Shown here: piece after piece, positions 4,276 to 5,604 of the stretch
Position numbering within the stretch: position 1 is the first letter of the stretch
How the letters are laid out: each line of letters begins with the position of its first letter
Origin: an uncultured Lachnospiraceae bacterium
Lineage (GTDB): Bacteria > Bacillota > Clostridia > Lachnospirales > Lachnospiraceae
Direction of reading: 5' to 3'
NCBI GenBank assembly: GCA_910587085.1
Contig: CAJUMC010000097.1
Location: forward strand, 1 to 5,604
DNA length: 5,604 bases
Made by a program: the position numbers and the translations under genes
The notes under the pieces: generated by a model
Told to the model about the DNA's origin: nothing
Database searches by the model: none
Seen by the model: the letters and a program-made list of their open reading frames with translations, nothing else

Positions 4276-5142
4276 ATGCCGAACCGGATTATTAAAGAGT
4301 CGATCTGTCGGAGCGATTCCATCGATTCTCTTTCCTGGTTCGAGGAGGTTTTGTTTTACAGGCTGATCGTGGTCTGTGACGATTACGGGCGGTTTGACGG
4401 CCGGCCTGCGGTTGTAAAAGGGACATGCTTCCCACTAAAAGAGGATATTACGAAAAAGCATATATCTGAGGCGATTGATAAGTTATCGACGGCGGGCTTG
4501 GTCCGAGGATATGAAGTCCAGGGAAGACCGTACCTGCAGCTGACTACATGGAACTGCCATCAGCAGATACGTGCCCAAAAGAGTAAATATCCTGCTCCGG
4601 ATGACAGCGTACAGAATCAAAGTCCTGGCAGGTCAGACACTGGATTATGTACGGAAAAAACATCATCTGAGACCATGCGCAATCACCTGATATCCGATGA
4701 TATCAAATGTCCCCGTAATCGAGAATCGAAATACGAGAATCGAGAATCGATCAACGGAGATGCGCGCGCGAAGGGGGAAGTGCGCCTTTTCGAGGACTTT
4801 TTTTCCGCATACCCGAAACGTGGCGGCAACCGATACCTGACAGAAGTCGCCTACGCGGATCTGGTTGCCGGCGGACTGGAGACGGAGGAGCGGCTGGTTG
4901 CCTGCGCCAAAAACTATGCGGACGCCTGCCGGATTCAGGGGACGACGGAGCGATATATCAAGAACCCGGAAAATTTCCTGAAGGACCTGACGTTTGAAAA
5001 ATACCTTCCCGGGAAATACCAGGCGCCGGCACAGGAGGACGCACCGAGAAAGCAGATAAACCGTTTTAACGACTTTCCTCAGCGGGATTACAGCGCAGGT
5101 GATCTACAGGATATGGAGAGAGCGCTTTTGGGCAGGCACTGA
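4276..5142 (+). CDS. Phage replication initiator / replisome organizer
   Basis: A 288-residue protein starting after ACAGGAGGTATCCGAG. Residues 1-108 are the conserved N-terminal winged-helix-type domain of phage replication proteins: MPNRIIKESI, the FYRLIVVCDDYGRFDGRP motif, CFPLKEDITKKHISEAIDKL, then GRPYLQLTTWNCHQQIRAQKSKYPAPD. Residues 110-170 are a polar linker encoded by repeat-bearing DNA. Residues 172-247 contain FEDFFSAYPKRGGNR and YIKNPENFL, a C-terminal domain typical of such proteins. The end INRFNDFPQRDY..GDLQDMERALL (261-285) resembles a short terminal motif that recurs in phage replication proteins, perhaps for contacting helicase or loader. By family it binds the phage origin and recruits host replisome components. 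No helicase loader gene follows within the window. Confidence 0.8.
   Translation: MPNRIIKESICRSDSIDSLSWFEEVLFYRLIVVCDDYGRFDGRPAVVKGTCFPLKEDITKKHISEAIDKLSTAGLVRGYEVQGRPYLQLTTWNCHQQIRAQKSKYPAPDDSVQNQSPGRSDTGLCTEKTSSETMRNHLISDDIKCPRNRESKYENRESINGDARAKGEVRLFEDFFSAYPKRGGNRYLTEVAYADLVAGGLETEERLVACAKNYADACRIQGTTERYIKNPENFLKDLTFEKYLPGKYQAPAQEDAPRKQINRFNDFPQRDYSAGDLQDMERALLGRH
4688..4750. repeat. Candidate origin: 7-bp tandem repeats and paired TGATATC inside the replication gene
   Basis: CGAGAATCGA occurs at 4720-4729, 4734-4743 and 4741-4750. The underlying unit is the heptamer CGAGAAT (4720, 4734, 4741) with one diverged copy (CGAAATA, 4727) and a weaker one before (CCGTAAT, 4713), all in 7-bp register. 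Upstream, TGATATC occurs at 4688 and 4698, exactly 10 bp apart, also forming the inverted repeat TGATATC/GATATCA. Phage initiators often bind iterons within their own gene, as lambda O does. That this is the origin is inference from location and repeats. Confidence 0.5.
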
Positions 5143-5170
5143 ACAGAACAGATTTGAGAAAGGGAAAAAA

Positions 5171-5353
5171 ATGAGCAAGTCGAGATATTCAAAGACCAAG
5201 GCGTCTGGAATGCTTTGCGGAATGTCCAGATGCAAAGACTACAGTTTTAAGCAGTCGGGCTTTACAGGCTCGTGGGAAACTCCGAACCGGCAGATGAGAA
5301 GACTGCGCGATAAAGAGAGCAGAGAGGCGCAGCTCGGAGGTGGGAAGAAATAA
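5171..5353 (+). CDS. Small basic hypothetical phage protein (60 aa)
   Basis: The ATG at 5171 follows GAGAAAGGGAAAAAA, a usable ribosome site. It is preferred to the upstream in-frame ATG at 5099, which lies inside the replication gene. The 60-residue product is rich in Lys, Arg and Ser, with C15, C21, the phrase FTGSWETPNRQMRRLRDKESRE and a glycine-lysine tail. The second half is likely a charged helix. Two cysteines are too few for a standard zinc site on their own. A basic protein beside the replication initiator could bind nucleic acid, but no family is recognised. It lies 28 bases after the replication gene, in the same operon direction. Confidence 0.65.
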   Translation: MSKSRYSKTKASGMLCGMSRCKDYSFKQSGFTGSWETPNRQMRRLRDKESREAQLGGGKK

Positions 5354-5385
5354 ACGGAAGTGAAAATCGAAGAGCTGACGGTCTT

Positions 5386-5526
5386 ATGAGAGAATGGTAC
5401 GCGAACATGGTTGAGAGACAGCCCACAGCCTATGACGTGAATAAGGTCGTTGAGAGATTTGAGGAGCCCGGGAATTGTAATGTTCGGAAAGCCATCAATA
5501 CTGGAATAGGAAAAAACGGGGGCTGA
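5386..5526 (+). CDS. Small phage protein with PTAYDVNKVVERFEE motif (46 aa)
   Basis: An ATG at 5386 opens 46 codons ending at TGA 5524-5526. The phrase QPTAYDVNKVVERFEE is very like one (PTAYDVDKVVEQLEE) that I recall from numerous small Clostridia phage proteins, in which a variable stretch leads to a closing KAIEIV..GG segment. Here the ending reads RKAINTGIGKNGG, a diverged counterpart, and the middle is shorter than usual. The ribosome site is weak. A ten-codon GTG frame (5360-5389) overlaps this start as ATGA and could couple translation. Function unknown. The gene may be an intact short version or a decayed copy. Confidence 0.6.
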   Translation: MREWYANMVERQPTAYDVNKVVERFEEPGNCNVRKAINTGIGKNGG

Positions 5527-5529
5527 AGA

Positions 5530-5604
5530 ATGAAAAGAAAATGCTGGAACTGCCTATGCCGCACCTGCATAAAATCCTGCAAGTGCCAAAAGTGCAAGGG
5601 GAAA
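5530..5604 (+). CDS. Cysteine-rich small protein, 5' part only
   Basis: The ATG at 5530, three bases after the previous stop, opens a frame that runs off the window. The 25 visible residues contain seven cysteines, at 5, 8, 10, 13, 17, 19 and 22, interleaved with Lys/Arg. This density suggests a zinc-binding knuckle or multi-metal site rather than disulfides, since phage early proteins act in the reducing cytoplasm. A GGGGGC stretch just upstream is only a weak ribosome site, so translation is probably coupled to the preceding gene. I do not recognise a named family, and the full length is unknown. Confidence 0.55.
   Translation, partial: MKRKCWNCLCRTCIKSCKCQKCKGK

Overview
This window reads as part of the early (recombination and replication) region of a temperate phage or prophage of a Gram-positive Clostridia host, most likely Lachnospiraceae-like. 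The reasons are mid-50s G+C by eye, strong AGGAGG-type ribosome binding sites, tightly packed small genes all on the plus strand with ATGA/TGATG overlaps, and the gene set itself: an AntA-domain antirepressor remnant, a phage replication initiator, a DUF3799-type PD-(D/E)XK nuclease, and a preceding protein in the position of a single-strand annealing protein. The host assignment is inference from style, not from a marker gene.

Layout. Positions 3-104 hold the 3' end of a phage gene. Positions 121-714 are an open frame whose first ~75 residues look like a conserved small phage protein, while the rest has no recognisable features. Positions 779-1666 carry four small accessory genes (a zinc-ribbon protein and three hypotheticals) that are translationally chained. 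Positions 1696-3349 form a two-gene recombination module. Positions 3401-3926 hold small hypotheticals, including a 20-residue ORF that fills the gap before the antirepressor. Positions 3923-4258 encode an AntA domain that stops just where its partner domain should begin. Positions 4276-5142 encode the replication initiator, whose linker-coding DNA contains a 7-bp tandem repeat and paired TGATATC elements that look like origin iterons. Positions 5171-5604 hold three small genes, the last running off the window.

The most unusual element is on the otherwise silent minus strand at 612-717. A near-consensus promoter (TTGTCA, 17 bp, extended TATAAT) is followed by about 72 nt that fold into two adjacent hairpins, the second being a classic Rho-independent terminator with a U6 tract. 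Neither ATG in this transcript reaches a stop before the terminator, so it looks like a true non-coding RNA transcribed against the early operon. The position resembles lambda OOP or P22 sar, but nothing in the sequence shows homology to them.

Working model (inference): the plus-strand operon makes DNA recombination proteins, then the replication initiator that acts on an origin inside its own gene. The minus-strand small RNA, transcribed separately against the operon, could limit expression of the operon or act on other targets. I could run no database searches, so family names rest on recognised sequence motifs.
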